Source: Owenia fusiformis
Lineage: Eukaryota; Annelida; Polychaeta; Sabellida; Oweniidae
Reading direction: 5' to 3'
Length of the DNA: 64,000 bases
Assembly: GCA_903813345.2 (NCBI GenBank)
Contig: CAIIXF020000005.1
Location: 29,203,375-29,267,374 of the forward strand
Below the pieces are notes generated by a model, which was not told the DNA's origin, did not search any database, and saw only the letters and a program-made list of their open reading frames with translations. A program made the translations under genes and the position numbers. Numbering within the stretch: position 1 is the first letter of the stretch; the number at the start of each line of letters is the position of its first letter. Of the stretch, positions 20,977-33,370 are shown piece after piece.

Positions 20977-21340
20977 CTTGTTTTGAAGATTGTAACAGTA
21001 TGTTACAGACTTTATGTACTTTTTCTGCCAGTTACATTGTTCCTCCTTTTATTTACAAATTCCATCCATCTAAAGAAATATATGTATTAAAGTATGAATT
21101 GTATTGTCAATATATACAGACCTGTCAAGCTGATTCAATACATAAAAAAGAATTGAATTCACATGTTATTAAATCTATTTGGACTCTAATACTTGAATAA
21201 AATATAGGGATATTATTGGTGCCTATAGTATTTCTGATAAAATGGGTGGAGTTAAATGTTCATGGTTTTGTATAACTGGCATTATTTCATACCATTTTGA
21301 AGAACTTAACTTTGTCTATATGTGTCAGAGCTTTGTAAAG

Positions 21341-21452
21341 CATACAACTCTTGGCAAGGGTCTTGAGAATCAGAGCCTAGTACAGCATATAGCTCTTGGC
21401 AAGGGTCTTGAGAATCAGAGCCTAGTACAGCATACAACTCTTGGTAAGGGTA
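21341..21452 (+). repeat. 45 bp tandem repeat, ~2.5 copies
   Basis: CATACAACTCTTGGCAAGGG followed by TCTTGAGAATCAGAGCCTAG and TACAG recurs twice, then partially. It is open in one frame but has no start, splice or codon-bias support as a gene. Confidence 0.8.
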
Positions 21453-21602
21453 ATGGCAATGTGGGTTGCTGATGAAGATTCAGTAGAGATATCTCACCTG
21501 ACATTGATTTTTACCTGAGGTTTATTTGATCATGTATGTGGTTACATTCTACTGTTTATCTTTGCATGTTTTAATGCAGTGAAACCAGCCAATATACAGT
21601 GT

Positions 21603-21776
21603 ACAAATAGTGACTGCCATTGAGGGAAATAGTGCAAAATATTTTCCTCAAGGGAATATCCTGTCCACTGACATGTTCCCGAGGCTGCAGGCCGAGGGAA
21701 CAAGTCAGTGGACAGGATATTCCCGAGAGGAAAATTTTTACACTATTTCCCGAAAATGTGGCAGTCACTATTTGTT
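21603..21776. mobile_element. Near-perfect palindromic foldback element
   Basis: The arms starting ACAAATAGTGACTGCCA and ending TGGCAGTCACTATTTGT match through GGGAAATAGTG, TTTTCCTC, GGGAATATCCTGTCCACTGA and TTCCC, around a centre at GGCTGCAGGCC. The two halves (about 85 bp each) are nearly identical, so it is recent or maintained. Confidence 0.85.
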
Positions 21777-23918
21777 TTATTATATACCTGATAATTACTC
21801 TGTAAACAAAAACAAAATGAGAAGTATTTTCATTTCAATATCAAATGTTCACAGGTTCTTATTGGCATTTAAAGGCATTTTACCTTTCAACTCCTATAAT
21901 CTCAGATTTGGGGGAAGATAAAATGTACTATTGACTGGTCACATGACCTAACTGGTGATTAGTATAATTCATCTTCCCTGAAAGCAGGGATTTAGGATTT
22001 TCCAGGGAATTAGTTCATCTATTCCATGTCATGTGACCATGAATAAGCCAATGAGCATCTAGAATACATTTGAGGTATATTATAATGTAGAATAGCATTT
22101 GTAAAAGACTGAATATTCGACAGGGATATTCTTCATGTTGTCTCTAGTGGGACCAAGTTTAACTTCTGTGTGTGGATTGTGAATAATATTCTCATTTGTA
22201 TGTTATATCTATGAACGCAAATCATCCTATCTTATAACAGTCTATTATTTTGTTAACCAATGAATATTTATTTGAACATATATCTTTTTGGTTATGCAGG
22301 GTGATAGAGTAGAGCAGTATATATATTTTGGAAAAAATATGTTTTCAGTGAGACGATTCAAGGACCGCTTGAGTTATTATGTGTATTAATAGTTTTTACA
22401 GTTTCAAATGACATTGAATCGATTCAATCAAACAAAAACCTCTTTATCAGTCTCGTATGACTGATTACAAGATCAAAAATCAGCTTTCAATCAGCTATTT
22501 CCTGTATCTTGCTTTATATCATCACATCTTCAGGATGTCAATTTCCCCTCCTGCCGTGTATAGTTAGAATCAAACTTCTTCAAATAATATTTTCGTCACA
22601 TCGCTCTGAGCCCCTGAGCTGCAATATCATCTGAGTAATGTTGATCATTTAACAGTTTAACTGTTAACAGTTGGCTTTCAACCAATCAGAGATTTTCAAC
22701 AATCATAGTGCCAAATATGATTATATTTGATTTTATTCAGATATAAAAAGCAATCTCTGTATCTGATCAATGGCAGCTTCTGATTGGCTCGGGGTTTAAA
22801 GGTTTATCGTTAATTTAGAGAGTTTGAGTTGAAGTTCAAGTTTTTCATAGGGTAATTGTATCAGAGACCAAGTAGTGAAACCTTTTAAGTTGACAACTTA
22901 TTACCATCTCGATTAATTTGCATTAGGAAATGCAAATGTAAGAGAATGAAATGCAAATGTCATTGTGAGTCATATCGCCAGATAAGCTTGATTTTGCAAT
23001 TTGGAAGTACAACGTGAAAAATATGAATATTTGAAACTCACATAGTTATAGAATAGTCAACAGTCTTTGTAAGTCAAATGGATTATGTTCAAGATTTTAA
23101 CTTAAAATTAACTTTATTGGCCAAACCAAGTGTGCAGTCTTACCATGGTACATATTTTATAAATTGAATTTGTGTTTACTCTATAACTTGTGTTCCATAT
23201 GCATATAGGAAACAAAAACAAAAAAATGTTCTTACATTTACACGAAACCTTATATTAATATTTTTAATATTGCAGTTCCATCCCAAATTACAAATGCTGT
23301 AATATCCAAAGCAATCAGTTTATAATTAAAAAAATCCACGATATGATGTCAGGTTATGATGTCAGGTTATCATCTAGAAAATGTATAATCAAGAAATATA
23401 GAAATGTCAAGTCAGAACACAGTATAATGATTGATATGAGGCCTAATAGATTTAAGAACACAATTGGTAACTAACATAGTTTTGAGGAGAATTCAATTTT
23501 CGTGATAATCATTGCCAAATGCCACAATACAATAGCAACAATTCTATTGACCTGGTAAACGCCAACACAAAGAATTCTTGTATGAGAATAGAAGTGACTT
23601 TAAATTCATGTTGACATTTATGGGTTTTGTGACCATTTAGAACATGAGAGAGGTTGTGTGTCATGAATGGGCCTGCTGTATTTCAGTGTTACCTGGACAA
23701 GTTTATGCAGAGATGTGAAGAAGTATGTTGGAGTATGAGGCTCATTAGGGATTTTTTGCTCCCTGGTCTAATTAAATTATTGAATTTAATCAGTAGCTTG
23801 ATAAATATACCAGAATTGACCATTCAATCGTTGAGGCATTCATTTTTTTCCAAGGGGAACCAAAAAAGTTTGATTTCATCTCTGATTTCTTTGATATGTC
23901 CAGCAAAAACAAATATTG

Positions 23919-24092
23919 CAGGGGTTTCATTAGCAGCAAACAACAGGCGATTTTCACCGGTTGTTTTCACAAAATCGCCTGTTGTTTTAAGGGACTTTTA
24001 AACTTTTTCATGTTAAATTTATGATTTCCATTAATTTTGCCGGTTGTTTTCATTTATTAAGCCTGTTGTGAGAAATTCTCGTGAAACCCCTG
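23919..24092. mobile_element. 174 bp element with CAGGGGTTTCA ends
   Basis: CAGGGGTTTCA starts and TGAAACCCCTG ends the element. TATTG flanks both sides (23914-23918, 24093-24097) as a possible target duplication. Inside, GGCGATTTT..CCGGTTGTTTT segments are partly repeated. No coding capacity. Confidence 0.7.
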
Positions 24093-24679
24093 TATTGCAT
24101 TAACCTTTATCTTCATCCAATTAACAATTGGTGGATTAGAAAAAAATCTGACAATTACTGGTTGGAAAAAAGTGAAGTCCACCAAAGCAAAACACCAGTT
24201 TGCTAATACAAGAGTCTGTTGATCAAAACATTCTAACCTTTTCAGATCACCACCTCAAAACATTTGAGCAAGATTCTGATATTTAGAGGCATAGAAGAGT
24301 CACATGTGCTAAGAAACAGTTGTTTACGAACATGGAAGTGATTTGTAAATTGAACTAGATTTTTTGACAGGCAACCTCCAAATCACATCTGAGATGTTTC
24401 CCAAACAGTTTTGACATCTTATATGCACTTAATGTATATCTCCTCCCAGATTAGCTTACATATGTTTTAGACATATCTCTGGGAAATGGCACTTGTTTCT
24501 CACTGCTATGTCCTGGCAAAATGGTTGACATTATACGATAAGATGGTTGCATTTGCTATATTCCATTGTCTCCTAAAGGAGATGTCTCTCGATCAGGATC
24601 TTTTTCCTTTGTCTCCTTAAGGAGAACCCTCTCATACAAGATCCTCTCTACCTTGAAGGTCATGTTCAGGTTTCATTGT

Positions 24680-24780
24680 TATGTCACCACCACAACCATT
24701 TTGTGGACAATGTTCGATGGAAGGCAATCATCATCTGTAACAAATGGTAGGTAGTGACATTTTGCATGTTAATGCCTTTT
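24680..24780 (+). mobile_element. Short TGTCACCAC-family element
   Basis: It starts TATGTCACCACCACAACC and ends ATCTGTAACAAATGG followed by TAGGTAGTGACATTTTGC. At about 100 bp it is the shortest clear member. Confidence 0.65.
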
Positions 24781-25154
24781 ATATTCTGTGAGTATGATCT
24801 GATCTGAGATCTGAACCAATTCATACTTACGTTTTGTTCAAGCAATATGCATTTTTGCTGGATAATTCAAACAATTCAGAGATGAAATCAAATTGATTTT
24901 AACTGTTTCTTTTACTAAATGTGATAAGGAGCTTAGGAGGGTCAAGATTTCAGAAAATTCTATTTATCCTAAAATATATTTTCTGGATAAATTTTCAGAT
25001 TATTTGTCTGCAAAGGGAATGTATATTATTTTAGGGAAAATTTTGAATTGTACAAATTGAAGACCATTGAAGCTTGATTCTGTGACTAATTTTCCTACTT
25101 TATTTTCTTTCTAAAGAGAACTGTCTTGAACATTTTTACATTTTCTATTAATTT

Positions 25155-25293
25155 TATGTCGCCACCAGTGACCACCAAGTTGTGACAAATTGTTATAATG
25201 AAGTCTCTTTTTTTGTGGACAGTGTTAGTCAGTTGGCGGTTGGTGTTTGGCATTTGGTGGTTGGCATCTGTGACAAATGGCATGTTAATGCAA
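25155..25293 (+). mobile_element. Short TGTCACCAC-family element
   Basis: It starts TATGTCGCCACCAGTGACCA and contains TGTTTGGCATTTGGTGGTTG followed by GCATCTGTGACAAATGG. The terminal GTGGTGACATTT is lost, leaving CATGTTAATGC. Confidence 0.6.
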
Positions 25294-25383
25294 AGATTGA
25301 GACACCACTAGTATGCAAGGAATGAAGAAATGATATTGATTTGACTTTGCGAATTGAAGTATATTTCTTATTTTCTATTTCAG

Positions 25384-25473
25384 GTAAAATGGCGAACATA
25401 CCGAAGGAAGTGTAAGAGTCTGGCTTGATATAAACCAACCATCACCAAGTCATCCCTGTCTCTAACAATCAAG
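25384..25473 (+). other. Probable 5'UTR exon
   Basis: A long pyrimidine tract and TTTCAG precede GTAAAATGGCGAAC, and the exon ends CAATCAAG/GTAGGT. All three frames contain stops, so it is not an internal coding exon. ATG at 25390 opens an 8-codon uORF (MANIPKEV). AAAATGGCG is also YY1-like. It may belong to the plus-strand gene whose candidate first coding exons begin at 45132, but nothing links them directly. Confidence 0.4.
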
Positions 25474-25552
25474 GTAGGTCCTTTTATATAAAACAGGCAT
25501 TGCATGCTTGGTGGTTCTTGTAAAAATCTTAAAGGTATTCTAGGTGGTTCTT

Positions 25553-25964
25553 TTAAGGTTCAGCTGGAAAGTAACATTTTGGTAAAAAATTGCTATACCT
25601 GCACATGTTATTTTCTGGTACAAAATTAAGTATGAAGTTGTGTGTGTATTTCCTTGCTTTTTTCAGGAAAGTATCATTACACTGTTTACTTATAGAATAT
25701 CTAGAAACAGGTCAATGGTAGCTCCTATGTTGTCTGGAAACTTTGAAAGAAAATTTGGAAAAATAGAAAGTGTGAAATATCAGAATTTCCTGGAGTTTCC
25801 ATTGAACCCCTACCAGATATTCTAAAAGAAGACAATGTAATGATACTTTCCTGAAAAAAGCAAGGAAATTGACACATGCCTTCATACTTTATTTTGTACC
25901 AGAAAATAACATGTGCAGGTATAGCATTTTTTTACCAAAATGTTACTTTCCAGCTGTACCTTAA
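25553..25964. mobile_element. Inverted-repeat element, ~130 bp arms
   Basis: The left arm from TTAAGGTTCAGCTGGAAAGT and the right arm ending ACTTTCCAGCTGTACCTTAA match over about 130 bp, including CTGCACATGTTATTTTCTGG and CCTTGCTTTTTTCAGGAAAG. About 145 bp of unique DNA separates them. One arm recurs at about 15862-15975, so it is a dispersed family. Confidence 0.8.
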
Positions 25965-27677
25965 CAAGTCATACTAACTGTGGTCAGAAAGGGATCTTTC
26001 ACAAGAAGTGAAATTTTGTTTTGTGAATTTTCTGTATTTATACAGGTTATCATCATTCAAGTTGCATGGTTCTATGAAATGTTTTTTTGGGCAAGTCAGA
26101 CCAACCCTGTAAATATACATGTACATGTATAAGTGGTTAAAAACTGACTGGTCAAGGTCAAATGACCTGTCTTCTGTGTCCAGGCTACTAATATTAGAGG
26201 GCTACTATCTTTTGATATTGGATGGAACATTTGATTTTTTCACATATATAAGAAAAAATAACATGCATGATTGCAACTGGTTTATAATGTTATTTTAACT
26301 GGAAACCATCTACTATATTCAGTAGTGCTTCTAAAAGAAAATCAGGTCAAACTTTTTTGCTTCATATTTAACAATTCACATTTGATTAGAACCACAAAGA
26401 GCATACAAGGTGAAACAAACATTCTACATGAGGTGAAATTAGAAAATCATTTTCACCTGAATGAGAATCACCTGAAAGGTAGATTACAACAATCGCTTGA
26501 CCTGGGAATCCAATTTTGAGGATACCGCTTATTTTTTGTTTTGACTTCCTACAGGATTGTATATATCAGAGCTGTCTTCATGTTTCATTTTAGAACAGTC
26601 ACTTCAATATGATAGCCACTGTATTTGGACTTGAGTTGCTCAGAGATGTTTAAAACATGATTATTTTAGTTAAAGATAAAATTCAAAACAATTGATTTAA
26701 TTTGGGATGACACTAAATGTTTCAATGCAAATATGTTTTATAGGGGTTACTTATTTACAACTTTACTACATAAGCTCAGATGACAAACAAAATAGATAAA
26801 CAATAATATAATCAAAATCAGATGAAGTCTTGTGCAGATATTATGTTATAGTAAAACATGACAGTAGTTGGAGAAACAAGAGTTCCAGTACAGTTGCAAC
26901 ATATTGTCCTCCCCACTTTAAAAATATCTATAAAACAGTTCATCTTGTTCAGAGACTACACAATCTGGTTTGTGTTGTTTTATTGTCAACATTTGTGTCG
27001 AAGGCAACAGTAAAGTGCTCTGTTTATATCACTACTCAAGGCACTTTGGTCTCTACACCTGTTTTAACCTCTTAATCACCAACAGAGAGACAAGAAAACT
27101 AGTTGCAGAATATTTTACTCAGACTTAAGCAATGTATATTCATTTTGTACAAATTAAGCAACATTTTATGTATTGATTAAGTTAAATGTGGAAAATTGTC
27201 AAAACTAAAAAAGGAGAAATCTATAGATGCTAAGAGGTTAAGATACCAGGCCTGTTTTCCGTGGTCTTTACAGGATATAGATAATAGGACAAAATTTCAG
27301 ATAGGTTCCCATCATACAAGTATATGCACTTACAATATTGCAGAGTGCATGATAAGAAATGAGAAGACATTTCCCAATTATTTTTTATCGACCTTTTGAT
27401 TTGGAAAAAGGGAGCTGTCTGAAGAAATAAGAGAACAATGACCTTGTCACCATGTCTCCTCAAAATTCACTATTCTTCTATTTTAATGTGGGTTAATAAA
27501 AAAAGTAAAAAATCTCCTCATATGCTTATGTGGAAGTAAAATGTTTGGCCCATTTAATAAAGCAATCAATGACCGGTTTTTCAAAGAATCGTATGGGGTT
27601 ACAGACACTCGTTGGTCATCTCATTTCTTCTCACTTGTGAAACAGAAAAATATACATGTATGCTATTTCTTCATTTG

Positions 27678-27790
27678 TTATGTTAGCACCATGCAAGAAA
27701 TGGTTGTTACAGCAATCATTTATTGGTGTCAGACTGTCAGTGTTTGGTTTTCCGAATCTGTAACAAAGGGTTACACTTTTGTGATACCAA
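27678..27790 (+). mobile_element. Decayed TGTCACCAC-family element
   Basis: TTATGTTAGCACCATGCAAG at the left and AATCTGTAACAAAGGGTTAC at the right match the family order, with GTCAGTGTTTGG between. The ends are strongly mutated, so the call rests on order and spacing. Confidence 0.35.
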
Positions 27791-27965
27791 TCAGCGAATT
27801 TGTCCTTGTAAGAGTTGTTTTTTAGTAATCTGAGAAAACTATAGGTGTTTCAAATAATTGTTAGTTCAGTTTGATACGTTAACCTTTATGTGGGAGTAGG
27901 TCTTTACTATGTGGGAGTCTATCTTGTTGTTTTACTCTTTCTAGATTTATTGGCGTCATGAACAG

Positions 27966-28171
27966 TGAAGCCCGCCTATAACAAACACTTTTTCATTTGA
28001 AGAAAAGAAACATCTACAGTTCTGCATTTCCATATACCTCTCTCATCTGAACTATCAATTTGAATCTACCATATAATTCCATATTAAAAACTTTGAAATG
28101 TGAACCCCTGTCATTCTGAGCACTTTTGGCTTGTTCTAATGGCATTCATATGAGACAAGTTTTACTGTATG
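27966..28171. mobile_element. CAGTAAAACCTG-type MITE, copy 2
   Basis: A diverged left end CAGTGAAGCCCGCCTATAAC and right end GACAAGTTTTACTGTA, with internal GAACCCC/GAGCAC remnants of the GAACACC motif. Confidence 0.4.
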
Positions 28172-30799
28172 TTAATATTTACTAGTGTGATTACATTGCA
28201 GTAGATGTGAATTGCATATTTTTATCTCAATATTTCATGAAACCTCAACAATAATTTGATCTAATATGAAGTGTATTTCATAAAACACAAGTGAAAAGCT
28301 AGTCTATTATAATGATAAGCATATTTACCATAAACAGAGATATCCTTACTTGAATACAATGTTAGAAGATAAGGAATACCCTTCAGAAAAACTTGACTTC
28401 GTCTCTACTCTTTAATTTTTAGGTATTTTGATTAGCACATATTAAATTAGCCCATATTAAAATCTTAAAATTATATACCTTTAGATACCCAAGTATCATT
28501 TCACAAACTCCCATAAAAGGGCCATGAAATTTGCATTTTAGGTCATTAAGACCAAATCTGTAAAATCATGTGTTGTATTCAGAGGATTTTATGCCTACCA
28601 AAATGAAACACAGGGTTAGGTAAAACTTGAAGACTTCATAAAATGTTGAAGATACTCTCCAAGTTGTTGACCCCTTGGCATCTATGACATGACATGATAA
28701 AATTTGGATAATTGGTCACATATGAATAGTAATTCTCAATGACAAAGTGTTAGTTATTGTATCTAGATGTTTATACTTGTATGTATACATGTATTTGTTG
28801 TGTTAGGATTAATGTGGTATTTTAGGCAAGAATATTTCTCTATGATTTAAATTTTGGCTTCCCCTTCATGACCTTTTATACATTTTTTGTCTAACATGTG
28901 GACTGAAATTGATCTTAGAATATGGTATCACCTTAAGGGATCACCTCAAATCAATCAATTTCATTACGGCGCCTTAAAACTCTACCTATACCTATTAGAC
29001 ATTTGAACAAAATACACTTTTTGGAAATGCAAAATATTGAGAATAGTTTTCATATTTTGTAATTAACTGTTATTACCACGACTAAATGATATCAGTTACT
29101 TATAGAATTTGTTGCAAAACATATAAGACCCCCTAACTGAGGAAAGTAGGTTATTTTGACCTTGTTAGTTATAAAATAGGAGATAAGCATGATATCATGA
29201 ATCTTCAATCTTCCTCAGGGATATAATGATGCTTAAAACTGGAGAAAACAGATCTCTGTATGGCTTGATAAGTTAGAAATAAGTATGAAATATTGCCTTT
29301 TATGAAGAGATATTGCACAATTCTCTCAGTAGATTAAACCCAATGGGAATCTATGGGACATTTGTTAGATATAAAGCTCTGATAATTTTGTCTCTATGGG
29401 AACTCCGATATAAGTTCTGTTTTCTCTTATGTTTTTCATAACAATGTTAAAAATTCCAATTTTGTTAAATCTGACTAGCTGGGATAGGCTACATGTTCTG
29501 GTAACTTCAATCATTTATTCTATTTTTTTTTAAAACTGCTTATGCAATTTTTGTTCAATGACTTGTAGTTCCTCAAAGCTTTCCTGTAAATAAAACTAGG
29601 GTAATACAAACAAACAATGTTAACTCAGTGGTCAAAATTTATTAAGAAACGCAACAGGCTGACCTTGGTATGTGTGATCTTTCAAACTGTGTTTCAATTT
29701 GATTCGTCAAACAGGTGTACATGTATTATTTGATTCATTAAGTTATCACCTGAAGCAAGGAAATTGTTTCTGAGCATAATACAACTGTTATGTAGTAGCT
29801 AGATGAGTATGTATTGAATAAATACATCCCTGAGGCTATTTTGATTCTTAACATATGAGCAATGTTTTGGGAGCATTTTGTATTGAATTTTCACATGTTA
29901 TTCTGAATCATAACAGTGATATGAATTTCTTCCAATATATCTTATCAGAAATATGTGTCGGCTATCTGTGGCTACTCTAGATTAAAAAAAACTACAGAAT
30001 TTCTTATAAATTTATTTTTAAGTCATCTTTTATTTGAATTTATAAAACTTGGTGTAGTCTTGAATCAAGCACCTGTGAAGTAAAAGGCTTGAAATAGAAA
30101 GAAGGGGGGGGGGGTTCTTAGGCTTGCTGCACGACGTAGTTGGGAGATTTCCTCACCCTGTAATTGGTGGTATCACATCTTTCCATACTGATTTACCAAC
30201 ATTTAGAGGCACCATAGATCTCCTATTTTTCTAATTGAGACAGCTTCTGGGAGGATTGTGATGAATACATAAAGATGTGGCATATCTTCGAAAGATTAAG
30301 ACAACTAACTAGTTATTTCCTTCAATAGAGACCTCAAGATTTATTGTGAGCTAGCTGCCTCTTAAGGTTTACACTGTAATTATTGAGCAGAGTATTCGTT
30401 GATTAATTTCTCGAGATTATCATCGGGAAGAAATTATTATAGATCTATAGTGTGACTCACCCGTTTGTTTAAAAAATGCCATTTATTATTTTCTATGGAA
30501 CTATTTGATTATAAGTTAGTAGTAGGTTGGATTAGGGCTGGTACCGGAAAGTTCACTGCCTCGGGAGTTGAAAATATCACTTTGATTAATATTGGCATGT
30601 ATGTCAGATTTAATAAAGGTTTATTATTTAATGGATGTCTAATGACAGGCCAAGCTCATAGGCATCATTGCTGTATTATACACAATTATGGTTCACCATT
30701 AAAAAAGATTTTTTTTTTCTATTTTTGTTGAACTTTTGTGAATTTGGACCCTAATTCTTTAATTTAAGCCAATCATTATGTTTAAAGTGCCTGAAAAAC

Positions 30800-30875
30800 T
30801 ATAAAATGCGCATGCGTCCAGGTGTTGATAAACTATAAATAGCGAAAACCCAGGGTTTGTCATCACAAGGTAAGC
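30800..30875 (+). promoter_or_regulatory. Candidate promoter, NRF1 site and two TATA boxes
   Basis: TATAAAAT near 30800 is followed by TGCGCATGCG (30807-30816), an NRF1-type palindrome, and by TATAAATA at 30834-30841. CACAAG/GTAAGCC, a donor-like site, lies at 30870. CpGs are locally frequent in an otherwise CpG-poor window. No exon or transcript is proven. Confidence 0.3.
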
Positions 30876-32040
30876 CAGGACGTGTTGAGCAAACATCTAC
30901 TGTTGATATTGAATTTACATGTAGCCAGATAAGTTTCCTTATTGAAATTACATATAGTTATTAGCAATACTTTGTAGGTGATAATTAATAAAATATGAGT
31001 ATATGAGAGAAATTGGCCATTTCGAGCCTGTTGAAAGTTTGTGGCTCTCGGCTGCACCGGGGAATTTACTTCCATGAGTACAGACACAAATGTGGGGCTC
31101 CCCAAGAGGTACGCGAGAAGGTGACCTGGCATCAAATGTACGACTAAATGTTTCTATCGAGTAGATAAAAGAACGAATACGACAATAAGTTATTGCAAAC
31201 GACAATTCCGAGCATTCATCTCACTGAAGTATTTTGAAGTGAAGAAAATATGATCTTTGTTTTGAAACATGGATTCAGATGAACGTAACTTCATTCTGAC
31301 AACTAATCAAAACTGAACAAAATTGATTATACGTAACAGACGATTTATTGTTTTACAATGTTTTGATCGGCTAAACGAATGAAACCAAGAAATCATGACA
31401 TGTAAAATGGCAATTTTGAAATGTAAAATTTAAAAGTGACAAACACAACCTCCCTATCCACTCTTTATGAGCCCTAATATGTACATGCAGCAGTGGTAGT
31501 GTACAGCTTATTATCACACTACTGGGCTTTGTATTCTAAAGCTTGTTGTTTTTAATAACACTGTTCACTCGACGTAAATGTTTTGTGTGTGCGCAGTCAA
31601 CGATAATCATTGTTTTATCCCGGTTATATGACCTCGGCAATTATAACAAAACCGTACTAAACGAAAAAAAAACGCAAATAAGAGAAAGCTTTCACACACA
31701 TATGAAAAATGAACTAGTCTAATCCGCCAGTATAAACTCTGTTATATACGTAGCCAGGTCGGGCGCACACTTTAAGGTTTTAGTATTGAGGATCGTTGAA
31801 AAATTTGACACCGAATTAGTATTTTCAGTATTTTGCGTAATTCACATCATTATAGGATAAGCAATTTTTAGGATAATTGATGCTGAATTGACACTGTAAA
31901 TTGTGTTTTATACAATTTAGATAATTGAAAAATTATAAAAACCTACTTTTGTAGAATCAATAAAATTTGGTCAACATTCCATTGCAATATTCAATATCAA
32001 TTCTAAATGTTGGCAAAAACATGAAGAAAAAATTGTTGTC

Positions 32041-32200
32041 AGTGTGTCAAGCCTTAATGTCCTCCTACCATAAGTATGATCTAGCTACAAACCCTTGTGA
32101 CCCCCCCCCCCCCCCATTACATATGAACCTCTCCATCGCTCTGGTGAAGTACATACAGGGTGGGGGTGTGGGGGTCCAGAGTCTTAGGGCAAGACTACCA
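32041..32200. mobile_element. C-tract/G-tract foldback element
   Basis: A C-run of about 14 (32101) and a GGGTGGGGGTGTGGGGGTCC block about 55 bp later lie between CAAGCCTT-like and AGGGCAAGACTAC ends. The layout matches the intact copy at 63083-63208. Confidence 0.4.
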
Positions 32201-33131
32201 TAAGTGCTCTGAATGTGAAATAAATGTGGGGAAGGGGAGACCAAAGGCCTGATGCAAAGTATCATCTTTTCATTCAGCATATACATCTGGTTGTATGTTA
32301 AGATACTCAGCAGTTAGCTCATTTAAAAACAATGTAATCATCAACCTAACCACAAACATAACAAGTATGAACAATTCATTGTAACTTAAACATTACCTTT
32401 CTAATAGAACCTTATATCTGGAAATATAGTACTAGTTACCCAAACCATAGGAGAATAAAGTGCACAGAAACTCTAAATCAATTTTTATAATAACGACTTT
32501 GATGCATGAATATTTAGTTACATAATTACATTTCCACACCTTTTCATATTTCTGACTGAATTTTGAATTTAATGATGTGATGATAATATGTTTTCTCAAG
32601 TATGATGATATCTTTAAACCTGTCCTTATATGAAATCTTCCCAGTGACTCATGACTTGATCGATATTACCCCTTCACTTTATTTCAAACTTTTTCAGCTG
32701 TTTCAAAACATATTACTGAACAATTAAACACTGTGCAATTTTTGTATTTCTTGTATTATCTATATCAATGAATTCTTCATATAATTGTATTTTGTTTACC
32801 CAGTGTATTTTTTTTCATAAAAATTGATGCAATCATTTCTTAAGGGTTTCTATGGAGATCAATACAGAACTCTGCAATCCATCTATCATAGTTTAAAGGT
32901 TATGTAACAGCATTGGCACTTGGCAGTGTTAAGTCTGCCTGCGGAGATAAAACAGTCTAGGATAACATGGGAATCAATACATGCAAAGCTAGAAGCAATT
33001 TTTAATCATCGTGTATTATTGAATCATAATCGTAATTCTATGTCATGCCAATATGAATATGAATAAGAACTGAATTTCAATTTTATTTCTATAATAATAT
33101 TCTTTATATACTTTATTTTCTCGTACTTTTA

Positions 33132-33370
33132 TAGTAAAACCTTGTCTTTTTGGAACACCTTTGGTACCTCTAAAAGTGTTTCACTTGGGAGGTATTCCAT
33201 TTGTAGAGGTTTATTTTTTACATTATGTTAGTTGAAGTCTTGCTTCAAGACCCTGGATGACCCCTAATCTTACAGCTTGTGTCACATGGGGTTATAACTA
33301 GACAATGTTAGTTGGTCTTCGAACTCTGAAAAGTGTTCTACTAACAGGTGTTCCAATCTACAGGTTTCAT
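33132..33370. mobile_element. CAGTAAAACCTG-type MITE, copy 3
   Basis: Left TAGTAAAACCTTGTC, several GGAACACC/GTGTTCC pairs, and right AACAGGTGTTCC..ACAGGTTTCAT. The ends are partly decayed. Confidence 0.4.

Larger units (their letters stand above)
16871..25383. other. Long noncoding stretch, dispersed repeats only
   Basis: Apart from the small elements listed separately, no exon with paired splice sites and conserved-looking peptide is visible on either strand. A GGGGGCGTGGTTA (KLF/SP-like) motif lies near 20368 and could be regulatory. A perfect short hairpin AAGGCCAC..GTGGCCTT lies near 17571-17593. Confidence 0.4.

Noticed and set aside
23654-24001. 115-codon frame MCVMNGPAVFQ and onward
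   Set aside because: Its end runs into the small CAGGGGTTTCA element, and the possible exon inside is only 36 bases; chance frame.
32065-32286. Pro/Gly-rich frames on both strands
   Set aside because: Created by the C-tract and G-tract of a foldback element.
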